From assembly GCA_025769875.1 (NCBI GenBank), contig JAGFNK010000004.1, forward strand, positions 310,085-374,084: 64,000 nt of DNA. The letters run 5' to 3'. The position numbers were made by a program, and so were the translations under genes. The stretch comes from Russula earlei (lineage: Eukaryota; Basidiomycota; Agaricomycetes; Russulales; Russulaceae). The notes beneath the pieces were generated by a model that saw nothing but the letters and a program-made list of their open reading frames with translations, was not told where the DNA came from and ran no database searches. Shown piece after piece: positions 32,654 to 45,800 of this stretch; positions within the stretch are counted from its first letter, which is position 1; each line of letters starts with the position of its first letter.

Positions 32654-34104
32654 TGTCATGAATTACCCCCTTGTTGGTTCATCTCTACACCCTCTTTTGT
32701 TATTGTTTACTTTTACTATTGTTCTCCTCCATCACCCTCATCCCCTTGGTTACCATTTCATCCCTTGATGCTGATGGTCCCTTATTGTTTCACCCATTGT
32801 GTTTCATCTATTGTTCAAGTACCTTTTTGCCATTGGTTCGCCTTTATCTATTGTTCCACATATAGTACTGTACAGCCTCGCTAGATACAGTATTTGAGTG
32901 CCTGTAGAAGCTGGGGGAATGCCCCAAGCTTAGCTTTGTCCCATTTCCTGTCGCTGTTATGAACCAAGGCCAGGTCCTGGCTGTAGATTGTCCTATTTCA
33001 CTCAAGAGAGACCTCTCTCACTTTACATTGCCAACTCCCTTCCATTTTCTGGGCTACCCCTCCTGTGGTACAAAATATCGCTATTGCAAAGGCACTATAA
33101 CATGACCAGGCACCAATTTCCTAATCGGGTAATCATTGCGTGGCAGCCACATGGTCACCCAGCCACCAAGAACCCGAAACAGCGGCACAAACTCTTAGAA
33201 ACTGTTGCATAACTCATCTGATGTCATCAAGGCTCCAATGACATCATGGCTGACTGAGCGACTCCACAGTGACCCTCATAGGCTCACTAAGCACTCCACA
33301 GTGACATCATAATGATGTCATCACTCCACAATGATCAGTAATGTGCTCAGTAAGCCTGAAACTTGACACAAGTGAAGTTTATGCCTCTGTAGTCCTATTG
33401 GATGGTACCAAAGGGTCTAGAATAGTTCCAGTTCTTTGTAATCGACCCTGTACACTGTATATAAGCCCCAATGAAGCATGGCAGTCGTCAGACTGTCCAT
33501 TTGTGATACTCTCATCTTCCTGGGTACTCCCCCATGACCACTCAGTCTAAAGATTCCCCTCGCCTCCAAGGTACTCTTCTACGACCGCCTTGTTTAAAGC
33601 CCCCTCACTACACTGGCCTCCAGCCCTTGCCTCTGTCTCTTGCAACACCTACCAGTCCCCATCTGGTACCTCCTCGTCATTTGGCTCATCCTCTTGTTCA
33701 ACACCGCCTTCGCCGCGTACCATCTGTTCTGACCCTTGCCCACCTGCTCCTGAGTCCTTAGTGATCAGCAGTATGTGTCTTGACAGTTGCATCCCTTGCC
33801 CTGTACTCTCTCTCAAATCACAACTTTGCTTGTGCTGGCCTACACTCTGCTTGACCTAAGCACACCTCAAGGAACCCTTGTGTTCCTCTTCCTCCTCTGT
33901 CTCTCTCTCACTGTCCTCCTCTTCTGAGAAACCAGAAGATTGACTCTGTCTGCGGACTGAGTCATTATCTGACTCAGCCTTGAGACGCTAAACCCCTGAC
34001 CTGGTCTCTTTGAGCCGGCCCCCACTGAACCCTTGAACCAAGTCACAGGGACTTGGCCCCACTGAACCTTGAGCTAATGCTCTTTCAGCCATGACACTGT
34101 AACA
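32654..34104 (+). mobile_element. Solo LTR A inside the copia 5' LTR
   Basis: Begins TGTCATGAAT and ends CTGTAACA (TG...CA) and is flanked by perfect 5-base copies of the target ACACC (32649-32653 and 34105-34109). Without the nested solo LTR B it is about 615 bases. No internal coding region, so it is a solo LTR of an otherwise unseen family. Confidence 0.85.
32955..33785 (+). mobile_element. Solo LTR B, same family as the 60404-61232 Gypsy LTR
   Basis: From TGTTATGAACCAAGG to GTGTCTTGACA it matches the reverse complement of 60404-61232 throughout (831 versus 829 bases). Flanks are GTCGC and GTTGC, a 5-base target-site duplication with one CpG-to-TpG change. It lies inside solo LTR A. Confidence 0.9.
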
Positions 34105-34445
34105 ACACCTGTAGTCACCTCTTTTGGACTTAGGAACAGCCCTGGGTCATAGAGGTATAAATACCATACATGTAGACAAGTATACACATCGCTCTACACC
34201 CCAATATCACTTGAGCATTAGCACAACCTCTAAGGTGGGTTGCTTGGCCTGTTAGCTGCGCTCTATGCTGCACAACAGGTTATGGACCCTGCAAGCCATG
34301 CACCTTCATTGGCTGCAATGATGGCAAAGCATCCCTGAAGCCTGCATGCTGCCGCAAGCTAGTCTACCCTATGGGGAGACTATGTCGGCTTGTTTGAATA
34401 CAATACTCTTACTGACAACCTCTAAGCCCTATTCTAACAGCTATT

Positions 34446-35368
34446 ATGTTGTCATCTCAACCCTCTGCCCCTGTTGTCCCCATCCTTGATGGCACTAACT
34501 ATGGTATTTGGTCAAAGGCTATGAAAGCCTACCTCATGTCCATTGGACTGTGGGGTTACTGCAATGGTACTTTTGATGTGCCTATCATCCCTCTCCTTCC
34601 CCAGATGCCTCTTCCTGAAGAGATTGCTGCCCAGGCTGTCGCTCAGGCAGCTCTGAAAGAATGGAACAAAGGGAATGATATGGCAGTCAGTCATATGGTC
34701 CTTAGATTGAGCATCGTGATCCAACAAGATCTTACGTCTTTGGATAATGCTGAAACAATCTGGAATTGCCTAGAAACTCTATATGGTATGGTGACCACCA
34801 CAAGTATCTATAAGGACTTCAAAGAAGCCATTTCCATCTGCATTAACCCGAGCCAGCATCCTGGCCCACAAATGGATCGGATACACGCTGCGTTCCGGTG
34901 TCTCACCGCATCCTCCCTTATCATTCCTGACACCTTACAGGCACTCATCATGCTTGCAGCCATTCCCCCAAAATGGGAAATGTTGGTCCACATTGCACTC
35001 AGAACTATGATCTAGCCAATCTTAGCCCAAAGGATGTGCAAGAGTCTATTGTCTCTCAATACCAAACTGAGATGAATCATGGGACCAATAAAAAACACAG
35101 TGCACAGAAGCTCTCAGCTGTCAAGTGCAGGCATGGTGACCCCTCCTTCTCTTCTCAGCAGCAGGGCAATAAGCCCAAGCGTGATGAAGATAAGGACAAG
35201 CACCAGCATGGTAAGCTCAGTGGCAAAGGAAAATGGAAAGGCAAGGAGAAGGCCGATCACAGCCATGGTCCCAGACACTCCCACATTGCAGATGTTGCTG
35301 CACTCCCACTCCCACTATCGCCCATCTGGGTCCTTTGGGGATCCAACAGCAAACCGTCCCAACTGTGA
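34446..35368 (+). pseudogene. Copia gag (frameshifted)
   Basis: The frame from 34446 (189 codons) has the copia UBN2/gag pattern: LDGTNYGIWSKAMKAYLMS near the start, then AAQAALKEWNKGNDMAVSHM and LDNAETIWNCLETLYG. A frameshift near 34980-35015 moves the remainder into the 34973-35368 frame, which is Lys/His-rich. Confidence 0.85.
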
Positions 35369-38300
35369 CTGACCCTCACAAATGCACTCATGGCCCTTAC
35401 AAGGCCTTAAACAAAGTGCTTGATCTTGCTGATGATCTTGGGGTAACCCCCACTATACAGACAGTCAAGACTCTTGAGCAGCGGATCTTGACTCAATCTG
35501 CTGCCTTGTCAAGTGCAGTTAAACTACCGTCGCCCATCCCTGAGCCTATGGACCAGGACAATGGTGACTTTGTGCAAACAAATACGTCAGATTTATTCAA
35601 CATATATGACAGTATCCCAGAAGGTGCTGCCACCCCTGAGCGTGCTCCGACCCCGTTGGATGAACTGCTTGATTGGGGCAGCGACCCCGAAGATAATGAA
35701 GCATGCATGCACCTCCCTCTCTCCTTTCACTTGCTAAGGAACCTTTTAGCATCTCCCCAGCCCCAAAGCGGGCTAGATATGTCTAAAAAGTGTTTGTTTG
35801 TATCATACAATGTACAAATTAGCAAAGGGACTACTTCCCTTCAAAGTGAATGTAACAAAAACTGTTCAAGATGCAGAGGAAAGCACGACTTGAGTAAAAT
35901 GGGATCCTTATGGCTCCTGGACTCTGGTGCATCTGCACACTTCACCTTCGAAATAAAAGACTTTATAGAGTATATGCTGGCTTTGCCGCATGAAAGATCC
36001 CCTGTGAAAACTGCTGATAACACAATCTATGTGGAAGGCAAAGGCACTGTGTTGCTTTGGCACACTGTCAACTCAAAAATGGTTGTCACATGCATTTCTC
36101 CTGTCCTTTATATTCTGAAAATAAACATTTGGATATTATCTATGGGGGAGTTTTTACAACAAGGGATGCATGCATTAGGGAAAAATAGACATATTTCCCT
36201 ATGAGAGGATGGACATATAATCCTGTCCTCTTACCCCTTATTCCCAGGTCAAACCACATATTGGTTAGACACCTCAATTGAAAGCGTGCAAGCACATTCT
36301 CTTATCTACACAGTAGATTATGATGTCATTCACTGACACCTTGGCCACCCATCTAAGGATGTCATAACACGTGCAAAGACACATACCAAGGGTCTCCCTG
36401 AAGACCTGAAAATCCCTCAGGAACAGCCGGTATGTCCTGGCTGCACACAAGGCAAGATGCCTGCATCTGTGCACCCCCCTTCTGAAACTTGTGCTTCCAC
36501 ACCGTTTGAGTGTATTCACTCGGACCTTAAGAGTTTCCCTGTGAAATCGTATCATAAGTACAAATATTTCATCAGTTTCATTGACAATTATTTTTCCTAT
36601 GCATGGATCACACTCTTAAAAAATAAAAAGTCGACCATAATGGCCATCAAGCAATTCCTTGCTATGGTCAAAAACCAATACAAAGCAGGAATCCAAGAGT
36701 GGATGTCTGATGCTGGTGGAGAGTACAAGTCCGAGGCCTTTGATAACGTCCTAAAGGACGAAGGAATTAAAATCCTGCAAAGTGCCCCTTACACTCCACA
36801 ACAGAATGGATGTGCAGAGCACTTTATGTGCACTGTAATGGACAAAGCTCAGGCTATGCGCCTCGAAGCTTGTCTACCTCCCTCCTGGTGGGAATTTGCA
36901 GTGAATCATGGGACACACTGTTACAATAGGACACCAGCCAGATGCCTTCAATGGTGTACACCCTATGAAGTCCTAAAGAACGAGGTCCCTGATATCTCAC
37001 ACCTCAGAGTATTTGGTTGCAGTGCATATGTGCACATACCAGAAAAGCGTTGAGTCAACAAGCTTTCACCTAAAAGTGAGCTAATGATCCACCTTGGTCA
37101 CACTGAGGGGATCAAAGCCTCACTCTTTATGAGGCTCCCAAATAATACACTTTACACTAATGCCACTGCCCTCTATGATGAGACCCTGTACCCCAAATGT
37201 GACAAAGTGCACACTAAAGGTACCATGCAGATTAATGAACCGTGTGAGGAACTACTGCAACAACCTGTTGAAGACACCATTCATGGTGTTGACAACCCAT
37301 TCCCTACAATAACAAGTGAGGATGATGAGAAGCCTATACAGGCGCCACAAGAAGAGGAACACAAGCAAACACCTGTCCCTCCTACACCATCCCCTCCTCC
37401 TGTTGGAGAGCCTGTACCTCTTCGAAGGTCTCAGTGGTTGAGGAAAGTACCTACCCATTCTGGCAACGTCTATGGTGAATGCAGACACCCCACAGAAGTG
37501 GAAAAAGATGTTCAGTGCACACGCACATGGAGAACAATGACAGAAAACCAACCTGGTAGCTCCAGTGAGGGTAGTACATCAGGATCGGCCACACCAGGCC
37601 CTTACCCTCCTGTCATCCTTGATGATCAACTGCCACAAGCCTCTGAGGATGAGGTAGAAGACATTCTATGTCTTGCAAGGGAAGGGGGAGTCAAATTTCT
37701 GAACTATCTGCTTGCCCAAGCAGTTCCACTAAGTTCGGAAGCACCTGATACTGCAAAGATTTGCAAATGGACCTTTAGGGACATTTTGCGAATGCCAAGT
37801 GAACTCCAAAAGGAGTGGAAAGATGCTTGTTGCAAGGAGTTGGAATCCCTCCACAGATGCAAAGTCTTCAAACTAGTCAATCCTCCCAAGGATTGCAAAA
37901 TAATCAAAAATAGATGGGCATTTGACCTTAAGTCTGATGGTTGTAAAAAAGCCAGACTAGTCACCAAAGGCTTCTCCCAAGTAGAAGGCATTGACTATGA
38001 CAAAATATTTACACCCATGGTATGGTTCAAGACAGTCTGCCTGATGATTGCGCTCGCAGCGCTCAAAAACTGGCACATTAGCAGACTAGACGTCAAGACT
38101 GCCTTTCTCTATGGTGAGCTTGATGAAGAGCTCTATATGGAGCAGCCTGAGGGCTTCAAAATAAAAGGCCAAGAGCGTAAAGTCATGTGCCTTAAACATG
38201 CAATATATGGACTTAAGCAAGCGGCACTTGCATGGTGGAAAGCCCTTGACAAGTCCATGGCCTCGCTCGGCCTTATTCGCCTCATGTCTGACTCTGGGCT

Positions 38301-39277
38301 CTTTGTTAGTAAAGACAAGAGCATCATAGCCATCGTCTATGTTGATGATTTGGAGCAGACAAAAAACAAATCTATAAAACCAAGGAGCGCTTCATGAAGC
38401 TCTGGGAATGTTGAGATCTGGGCGATGCCCAAGAATTTCTATGCATGCGCATTCAACGCAAGTCTGGCCAGATACATCTGGACCAGACTGAATATCTAAA
38501 AAAGGTGCTGCAGCATTTTGACTTGCTTAACGCAAACCCTGCTCCTACTCCGCTACCAGAGGGCTATCACCCCTCTCCCAACACTTCCACTGCTGACCCA
38601 GCCTTGTGGTCAAAATTCCAGCAAGTTATAGGATCACTCTATACATAATGCTTGGAACGCGCCCAGACATAGCCTTTGTGGTCACTAAGTTGTTGCAACA
38701 TGCTGCCAATCCCTCAGAGGATCATTTAAATTGTGCATTCTATATTTGCCGATACCTCCTGGGAACTGCCGATTATGCCTTGGTCTATGATGGACCATCT
38801 AATGGCAGTCTAATGGCATATGCAGACCCTGACTGGGCTTCTGATCCGACTAATCAGAAGTCCACTACAGGCTATATGGTGAACCTGGCTGGAGCAATAT
38901 TTTTGTGGAACTCATGAGCACAGAAAACAGTCACACTCTCTTCCACAGAAGCTGAGTACATGTCGCTCTCTGACATGAGCAGACAGTTAGTTTGGATTAA
39001 ATCCTTACTAACAGAACTTGGAATCAATCTTGCTCCCATCCCACTGTTTGGTGATAACCAAGGCTCAATATTCTTAGCCTCCAACCCTGTGCAAGAAAAG
39101 CACATCAAACACATTGATTTGCACTATCACTTCATTTGTGAAGTCATACAAAACAAACAGGTGGAGCTATTCTTTATTGAAGGGGCTAACAACCCAGCTG
39201 ATATGTTCACCAAGAACCTTGGTTGCATTCAGTTCCTCAAATTCAGGGAGCAGCTAGGACTAACATTCTACCCCTGA
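35369..39277 (+). pseudogene. Copia pol: protease, integrase, RT, RNase H (several stops)
   Basis: Order: protease with LLDSGASAHF (about 35916-35946); integrase with an HxGHPS zinc region broken by a stop, HSDLKSF, SDAGGEYKS and PQQNGCAEHF (36450-37050); a Pro/Ser-rich linker with NRWAFDLKSDG; reverse transcriptase with ISRLDVKTAFLYGELDEELY and the catalytic YVDD (about 38337); RNase H with ARPDIAF-like GTRPDIAFVV, SSTEAEYMSLSD and the C-terminal NPADMFTKNL. The order integrase before RT defines copia. Stops at about 36202, 36336, 37051, 38395 and 38915 and several shifts inactivate it. Confidence 0.92.
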
Positions 39278-39326
39278 ATGTGGGAAAATACTCATGGCAT
39301 CTACCAATGCACTTAGCAAGGGGGAG

Positions 39327-39711
39327 TGTTGAACTGGAACCCGAACGGATCAAGGAAGGTGAAGACCTTCATACAAGGTTCAAGATCCGCTCATAGATGT
39401 TATGTGTTAGACAGAACTTTAGCATATGCGCTTATGGCAATAGGGTTACGCATACTACACTATCTATCACAAGATGCAGCCTTATGCTGCGTCTAGAACT
39501 TTTCCACATCACGTGTCACTGTGTGCGTGATATAGTGGACACCTGTAGTCACCTCTTTTGGACTTAGGAACAGCCCTGGGTCATAGAGGTATAAATACTG
39601 TACATGTAGATGAGTATACACATTGCTCTACACCCCAATATCACTTGAGCATTAGCACAACCTCTAAGGTGGGTTGCTTGGCCTGTTAGCTGCGCTCTAT
39701 GCTGCGCAACA
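39327..39711 (+). repeat. Copia 3' LTR
   Basis: 385 bases, TGTTGAA to CAACA, colinear with the interrupted 5' LTR and preceded by the polypurine tract. Confidence 0.95.
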
Positions 39712-39716
39712 GGACA

Positions 39717-40112
39717 GTGAAGTGTGTCCAAGAATGAAAAATGAGTTCATAAGACTGAAGCACCAAAGAGGAGGAGCACCTAGCAGGAATGCAAGAATGT
39801 GTTTGTTCATTTGACTGCACTGAGGTTCACACAGATGATAAGGGAACAACAAGGCAACTTTATTCAAGATGGTAGCATATACAGGTGGGAACTAAGGCTA
39901 AGGGACAGGAAAAGCACAAAAGACAGGCATATGAAAGGAAATCTAGATGTAAGAAGGGGACCAAAGCTGGAAAACACAAGGTATTGAGTTGTGGTCTCCA
40001 GTGGCTGTGGTAGTGGCATGTGGCAATTTGTGAAGGATGGCCAAGGCCAGGTGTGGTGATGAGGGGTGTGGTCAAGTTGTGATGCAAAGGAGAGGTTGGA
40101 GGGGGTGATGAT
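39717..40112. repeat. R left arm, inner part
   Basis: Inverted match of about 41903-42315, nearly identical; both copies contain the same open peptide stretch around GLGHPSQIATCHYHSHW on opposite strands. It resumes directly after the copia 3' LTR and its GGACA target-site copy. Confidence 0.85.
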
Positions 40113-41902
40113 GTGGCCAGAGTAGCAATATGCTCTGGTTGTGTGCAGAATGGGCAAGAGTCAGCCCTCAGCACTTGGCAGCAGTGGGTGGAAGGCAATG
40201 GCATGGCACTCTGGGGGGGGACAGCAAGTGGAACTGGTGAATGGTGAATGGCAGATGGTGCAATTGCAGTTGCAGCAGCATTGACATTGACTTCATGTTA
40301 ATGGGCATGCTGGGGCAGAGGCATTGAGGCATCAGTGACAGATGTTTGCAGTGGTGTGAACTCAGAAAAGAGGTAGTCAATGAGTGCAGTGATTACAGTG
40401 ACACCTTCCAACCACAGTCTTGAGGTCTTCTTCATTTCAGGTGTTGTTGACAGATGTCATGAATGTGAAAGCATGAGGGCATGGGGAGTGGAAGTGAGAT
40501 GCAGCGCACTGGGTTACCCTTTGGTTTTTGCATCTTCAAGGCCCAGTTCACCAAACTTCAGGTATTGAGCTTGCCCAATTGCAGTGTCATGGTGCTCATC
40601 CTGCACCAAGATTGTGCTGTGGAACCACTGGTAAGTAAATCAGTCTTGAATTGTGACTGAAAGACAGAAAACTCACCCATAAAGTGAATGCGAGTGGAGC
40701 ATGCTGGATGATGGACTTGAAGATGTTGGGATATGGCATGTTCAACCTCAAGAGCAAGAGAATGGGCTAGGTGAAGGTGAGGTGGGTGTGAGAAGCAATG
40801 TACTGTCTAAGTGATGTGTGGCAGCAAGGAAGCAACTCAAAAAAAAAACAAGTGCATGCATATGTGCCACCAACTCGCTCAGTGTTTGCATTTGCATTTG
40901 TTTGCATCTCTTCCTCAAGCACTCTTTCCTCATCCTCCCTCTCCTCTTGAATCCTCTTTGACTTGCATTGTCCCTCTCTCCAACCAATCATTGACTTGCT
41001 GTGATCCTCTTCAAGACCTGGACACAATCTCCTATGACTGATCAAGACACATGCACTCACAATTGATCAACAACACCACCAAAGTACACAAGGGGTCATG
41101 ATCCTCAATGCATCATGTTCTTGTTCTTGCTTTTGTCTCTTGCTTTCAGTATCAGTACTATCATGCTATGAGATCATTGGTATGTGTTTCATGGTTCAAT
41201 TTCTTTTGTATGTTTTCTGATTTCATCATTCTTGACCTTGTGTTTTGGTGCCTCAACTCCCCTTGTCTTTCAAACTTTGTGTGCTCATCTCTTGCTCACT
41301 GTCCCTGTCCTCATCCAGCACTCAAGCACACACCATTTCTCACTTGCTACAGCACACACACACAGACCATAAGACATGCAAAATTGTTGCAAAGGCACAC
41401 AGCCTTGATGTTGACTCACTCACACAGCTATATGGCTGGCTGCAAATTGCTTACAAGAGTACATATGTGCATATTCCTTTTGTGCCATCTCCTCTTTGTC
41501 CTTGCATCATCATCATCATCACTGCCAGATGCCACCCTTGCCCCCATCAACCACCACATGCCCTTGCCCTCAATGCCCCTGCCTTCAGCATGCACCAATG
41601 AGTCCTGATGCACAGTCAAAGAGCCCTGTACCATACCACCATCTTTGTTGCCATTGGACAGTGTTGCTACTGTACATTTTGGTATGCTTTTTCTCCCTTT
41701 TTACCAGTCTCTCATTTTGTTAGTCAGAGATCTGCATGCTGCCTATGTGTCCATTTTCCAGCCTGCTGCCATCTTCCCTCTCCCTTTCTACTTCCATGCC
41801 CCCTTGCTCCTCTACCTTGCATCTGCCATCCAATCTCTCCAATCATCCCACCCACAATCACATTTGGCAGCGCCATCAGGGCCCAAGCAACCACCCACCA
41901 GC
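40113..41902. other. Middle of element R, no recognisable gene
   Basis: About 1.8 kb, CpG-poor, with Cys/His/Leu-rich frames such as 41108-41608 (+) that look compositional rather than coding. No DDE/DDD motif, Rep/helicase or zinc-finger pattern of a transposase was found. It includes an A9 tract near 40840 and CA-rich DNA near 41349-41362. Confidence 0.55.
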
Positions 41903-42752
41903 ACTCTCCCTATCCCCCCTCCAGCCTCTTCTTTGCATTGTCTCCCCCTCCTTGCATTGTGACTCAACCACACCCCCCATCACCACACCTGGCCTTGGCC
42001 ATCCTTCACAAATTGCCACATGCCACTACCACAGCCACTGGAGACCACAACTCAATACCTTGTGTTTTCCAGCTTTGGTCCCCTTCTTACATCTAGATTT
42101 CCTTTCATATGCCTGTCTTTTGTGCTTTTCCTGTCCCTTAGCCTTAGTTCCCACCTGTATATGCTACCATCTTGAATAAAGTTGCCCTGTTGTTCCCTTA
42201 TCATCTGTGTGAACCTGAGTGCAGTCAAATTAACAAATGCATTCTCACATTCCTGCTAGGTGCTCCTCCTCTTTGGTGCTTCAGTCTTATGAACTCATTT
42301 TGCATTCTTGGACACACTTCACTGCCCCATGGACTCAGGTGTGCACTTCCTGGGGGGGCTCCTTCCTGGCACATGACTGTCCTACTGTCACATGATTTGA
42401 GGAATTAATGTTGCACACCACAACACTTGAGTCAAAAACACTATGGGGCTGCCTCAAGACAGCCCATGGATACAACATGAGGGAAAAATAATAGATCTAG
42501 ACCATGATTTTGAGTTGTAATTCATCTAATACACATGTGGAGGTGGCTTGAGTCCAGCTCCACCAATTCTCACTCAAATCTCATGAAAACAATGGGGCTG
42601 CCTAGCCCTCATTCAGGTGATTCAGGGACAATATGTTTCATATGAATTGAAGGTGTTTTGAGGGAGATATTTATCCTGCATGTTTAAGGGGGTTTTCTGC
42701 ACTGATTTGGGTGGAATTCAAGCTCCACCAAGTGTGCTGAAAATGGCAATAA
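41903..42752. repeat. R right arm
   Basis: Uninterrupted arm that pairs with 32010-32436 and 39717-40112 in inverted orientation. It therefore records the sequence before the copia insertion. Confidence 0.85.
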
Positions 42753-42838
42753 GAGACAGACTCTACCTACAACTTGCACACATAGGAAGAAGAAAGTATT
42801 ATTTTAGGTGGGACATGAACTATTGGTCCCAAAACATC

Positions 42839-45800
42839 TGTGACACCCCCAATGCAATAATAAGCACCTTAGGATCTTATGAAACACCCATGTTCTCATA
42901 CCAAGGAACACCACATCTAGACAGTCCTTTACTCCAGATACTGACACAACCCCTGACACTGATAGCCCCAGCTGTGGTGTGCATGGACCAGGAAGCTGCA
43001 ATGGTTGTGCAGGACAACTGTTCAAAGTTTGATGAGGTGCTGCAGCACGGTTGTAGGGGAGGCATGAGGCATGGTTAGCTGTGTATATAAGGACTTGCCC
43101 TATGCTCAAGAGAGGGCAAGTCAAATCTTTTGTTGTACTCCCCATAAGCAATACAGCCTACATTCTCTCTCTCTCTCTCTTGTTGTATGACATGTTGGAC
43201 ATGTGCTTACCTAAGGTTCCCATGCTCGAACTCTGAGTACTGTATGTGGTGGTGACATCAGATTCAACTTCTTTTTTTCATTGTTACAGATGAAACCAAC
43301 CTCGTCTTTGTTGATGCACCCACCGAAGAGGACACCCCACCAAACCCATGAATCGTTTGGGCAGAAGCAGCTCTCACTGAAGGGTTTACACACCCCCACC
43401 ATGTATTCAATTGCATCAATGACACAGAAGAGCCAGTATACCACCTTGGTAACAGGTGGTATGAACTATTTCAACTAGCAGACAGATGACTTGCCATCAG
43501 CGACAGACAAAAGGAAATCAAGTACTGAGACTCAAATTGCACAGGAACCCTGAGCCACAGTTCCCAAGACTCTGATTCTTCAGACGACATCCAAGAAGAC
43601 ATACAAGTGACACAATAAATTTGGCATGCTTCAGTAAATGTATCACTGGCCAATGAGCAACCCCCACCACCATACAACATGTCCACCACCACAGTGGCAT
43701 ATACATCAACAGTACTCAACCCAGACACAAACCCAGACCAGCCAGCTGACCCCACCACCCTACAAGGACAACCAAACTGGGCCCCATCCATCTGTATCAA
43801 TTGCTGCAGCTGCACCATGCCTTACACCAAGGCCTGGTGGGGCCAAGTGGACCCCCAGGTGGGGGACCAAGCAGTGGACCCCTGGCTCCAGGACCACCAG
43901 TGCTGGGACCACCTGCAGTGGGAAACACACCAGCCCCACTCGGTGGTGCAGGAGATGCCAAGGCATATGGCAGCCTACCCCATGAGTTCTCAGGCTGATT
44001 GAGCACTTGCCAAGGACTTCTTGCAAGAACTGAAAACCTACTTGCACCTTAATGCCCATGTTCCTAACTTTGCTTCGCCCATCTGGAAGACCTCATTTGT
44101 GCTCACCCTCATTAAGGGACCCATGGTCTTAGGGTGGATGCATGATATGGGTGATTGGATAGACACCCTTGACCTGGTTGCTGATGACCATCCTGATGTA
44201 TGGGACCAATTCCAGAATGAATTTTGTGCCCAATTCCATGGACTTGCAACATGTACAAAGAGCCCAAACCAAGATAGAGAACTTAAAGATGCAATGGCCC
44301 CACATTGATCAGTACATAGTGGACTTTGAACAACTTGCCCGTGAGGCCAGATACACTCAGGGGACGAACCAGTCACATGCCTCTTCCTCAAGGGGCTGAC
44401 CAAGTCCATCATTGCCGAGGTTCTCACACACCCCAGTGCCCACCTGACTACCGAGACACCAAGGAGAAGGCCATTCAGTGCACCAAGGCCCATCAAATGT
44501 GAGAGGCCATCACAGGAATTGTGGCCAACACCACTGCACGCCAATTTGGGCAATGGCAATACCTCTTGACTAACTGCACCCTGACAACTGTTCTTCTCCC
44601 AACAATGACAACCCAACACACTGCAATACAACTCATCCACCACTCTGAGAGTGATGGCAAACCAACTGGTCCCCATGGACCTGGACTGTGCCTGGGTGCC
44701 AAGGACCCAGTGTGGCACCTTCTCCTACAACCATGTTATGCAGACACAGGATCTCCAAGCCCTGTGGGACCACCTGATGCGACCACAAGGGCTGTGTTTC
44801 AAATGTGGCAAGGAAGGGCACTTTGCATGGGACTGCACACAGTGGAGGAAGACATGCACTTGAGCCACTGACTGGACCCCATATGAGGCCAACCAAGCCC
44901 AGTCTAAGGCCTCCCTAGTTGAAGTCCCCCCAGACCCTATTTTCAACATATGTGAGCATCTGAACATGCTCTCCCTGGAACAGCAGGGGGAGCTCACCAC
45001 TCAACTCAATGAGTCACCAAATTTTCCCTCAGCCTGATCTGTACAGCCTGGATCAGGAGTCATGATTGTAATATTTACTTGTCTAGAAGAAAGTCAATGA
45101 CAGTGAAATGCTACTTCCATACCAATCACAAGAGGGCTGAAACCACCACTCTGTTGGACTCAGGAGCCACAGAGAACTTCCTGAGTGAATAATACGCATG
45201 GGACTTACAACTCCTGATCACCCCTATGATGGAACCCCACACCCTGCTGAATGTGGACAGAACTATCAACAAACAAGGGGAGATCTGCACTTACTCCAAT
45301 TTAGATCTACATGTGGGTAAGTGCACCATCTGGATGCAATTCTTCCTTGCTGATCTGGGTGAGCATCAAGCAATATTTGGCTATCCTTGGTTTGTGGCTT
45401 TCCAACCGAAAATTGATTGGGCCCATGGATGGATCAACAAAGAACACCTCCCCATCATCACATGCTCCCCTGGAGCAGAGCAATGGCTGATAGCATGGGT
45501 CACCTTCAATGAGGACCGAACCACCAAAGTAGGGGCCATTCTAGAGGATTACCAGCAACACCTCCAAGTATTCAGTGAAAGAGCAGCCCAGTGATTCCCC
45601 AAACCTCAAGTCTGGGACCACACCATAGAGCTCAAACCTGGAGCCCTGGCAACTCTCCCAGGGAAAATATACCCCCTATCCCAACCAGAACAGGAGGAAC
45701 TGTGTAATTTTGTCAAAGAGCACCTGGCAAAAGGGTACATCTGCCCCTCACAGAGCCCCTACACAGCCCCATTCTTCTTCATCAAGAAGAAAGATGGCAA

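Larger units (their letters stand above)
32437..34277 (+). repeat. Copia 5' LTR interrupted by nested solo LTRs
   Basis: 32437-32653 and 34105-34277 together equal the 385-base 3' LTR; the rest is solo LTR A with its target-site copy. It includes the promoter-like GTATAAATAC near 34157. Confidence 0.92.
32437..39711 (+). mobile_element. Ty1/copia LTR retrotransposon, decayed
   Basis: Complete in outline: 5' LTR 32437-34277 (385 bases plus a nested insertion), gag, protease, integrase, reverse transcriptase, RNase H in copia order, a polypurine tract AGCAAGGGGGAG at 39315-39326, and the 3' LTR 39327-39711. Both LTRs start TGTTGAA and end CAACA. Target-site copies are GGGCA (32432-32436) and GGACA (39712-39716), one transition apart. 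The LTRs differ mainly by C/T and G/A changes. In-frame stops and shifts make it inactive. Confidence 0.93.
32010..42752. mobile_element. Foldback-type element R with ~0.8 kb inverted arms, split by a copia insertion
   Basis: The left arm (32010-32436 plus 39717-40112) is the reverse complement of the right arm (41903-42752). The two halves of the left arm are contiguous in the right arm, which shows the empty copia target (CCATGGGGCAGTGAAGTG read on the minus strand). The outer tips read TTATTGC and GCAATAA. Total length without insertions is about 3.5 kb. The 1.8 kb middle has no transposase I can recognise, so R looks non-autonomous. Each tip could be TTGC/GCAA flanked by TA, as for a TA-target transposon, but TAA may simply be part of the repeat. 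The family is unnamed to my knowledge. Confidence 0.8.

Noticed and set aside
41108..41608. 166-codon frame in element R as a possible transposase
   Set aside because: Composition is Cys/His/Leu/Ser-biased in several frames at once, without catalytic motifs; frames of this type arise from CpG-depleted repeats.
43160..43182. CT repeat as a CRISPR- or satellite-like array
   Set aside because: A simple dinucleotide microsatellite within the probable LTR leader of G1.
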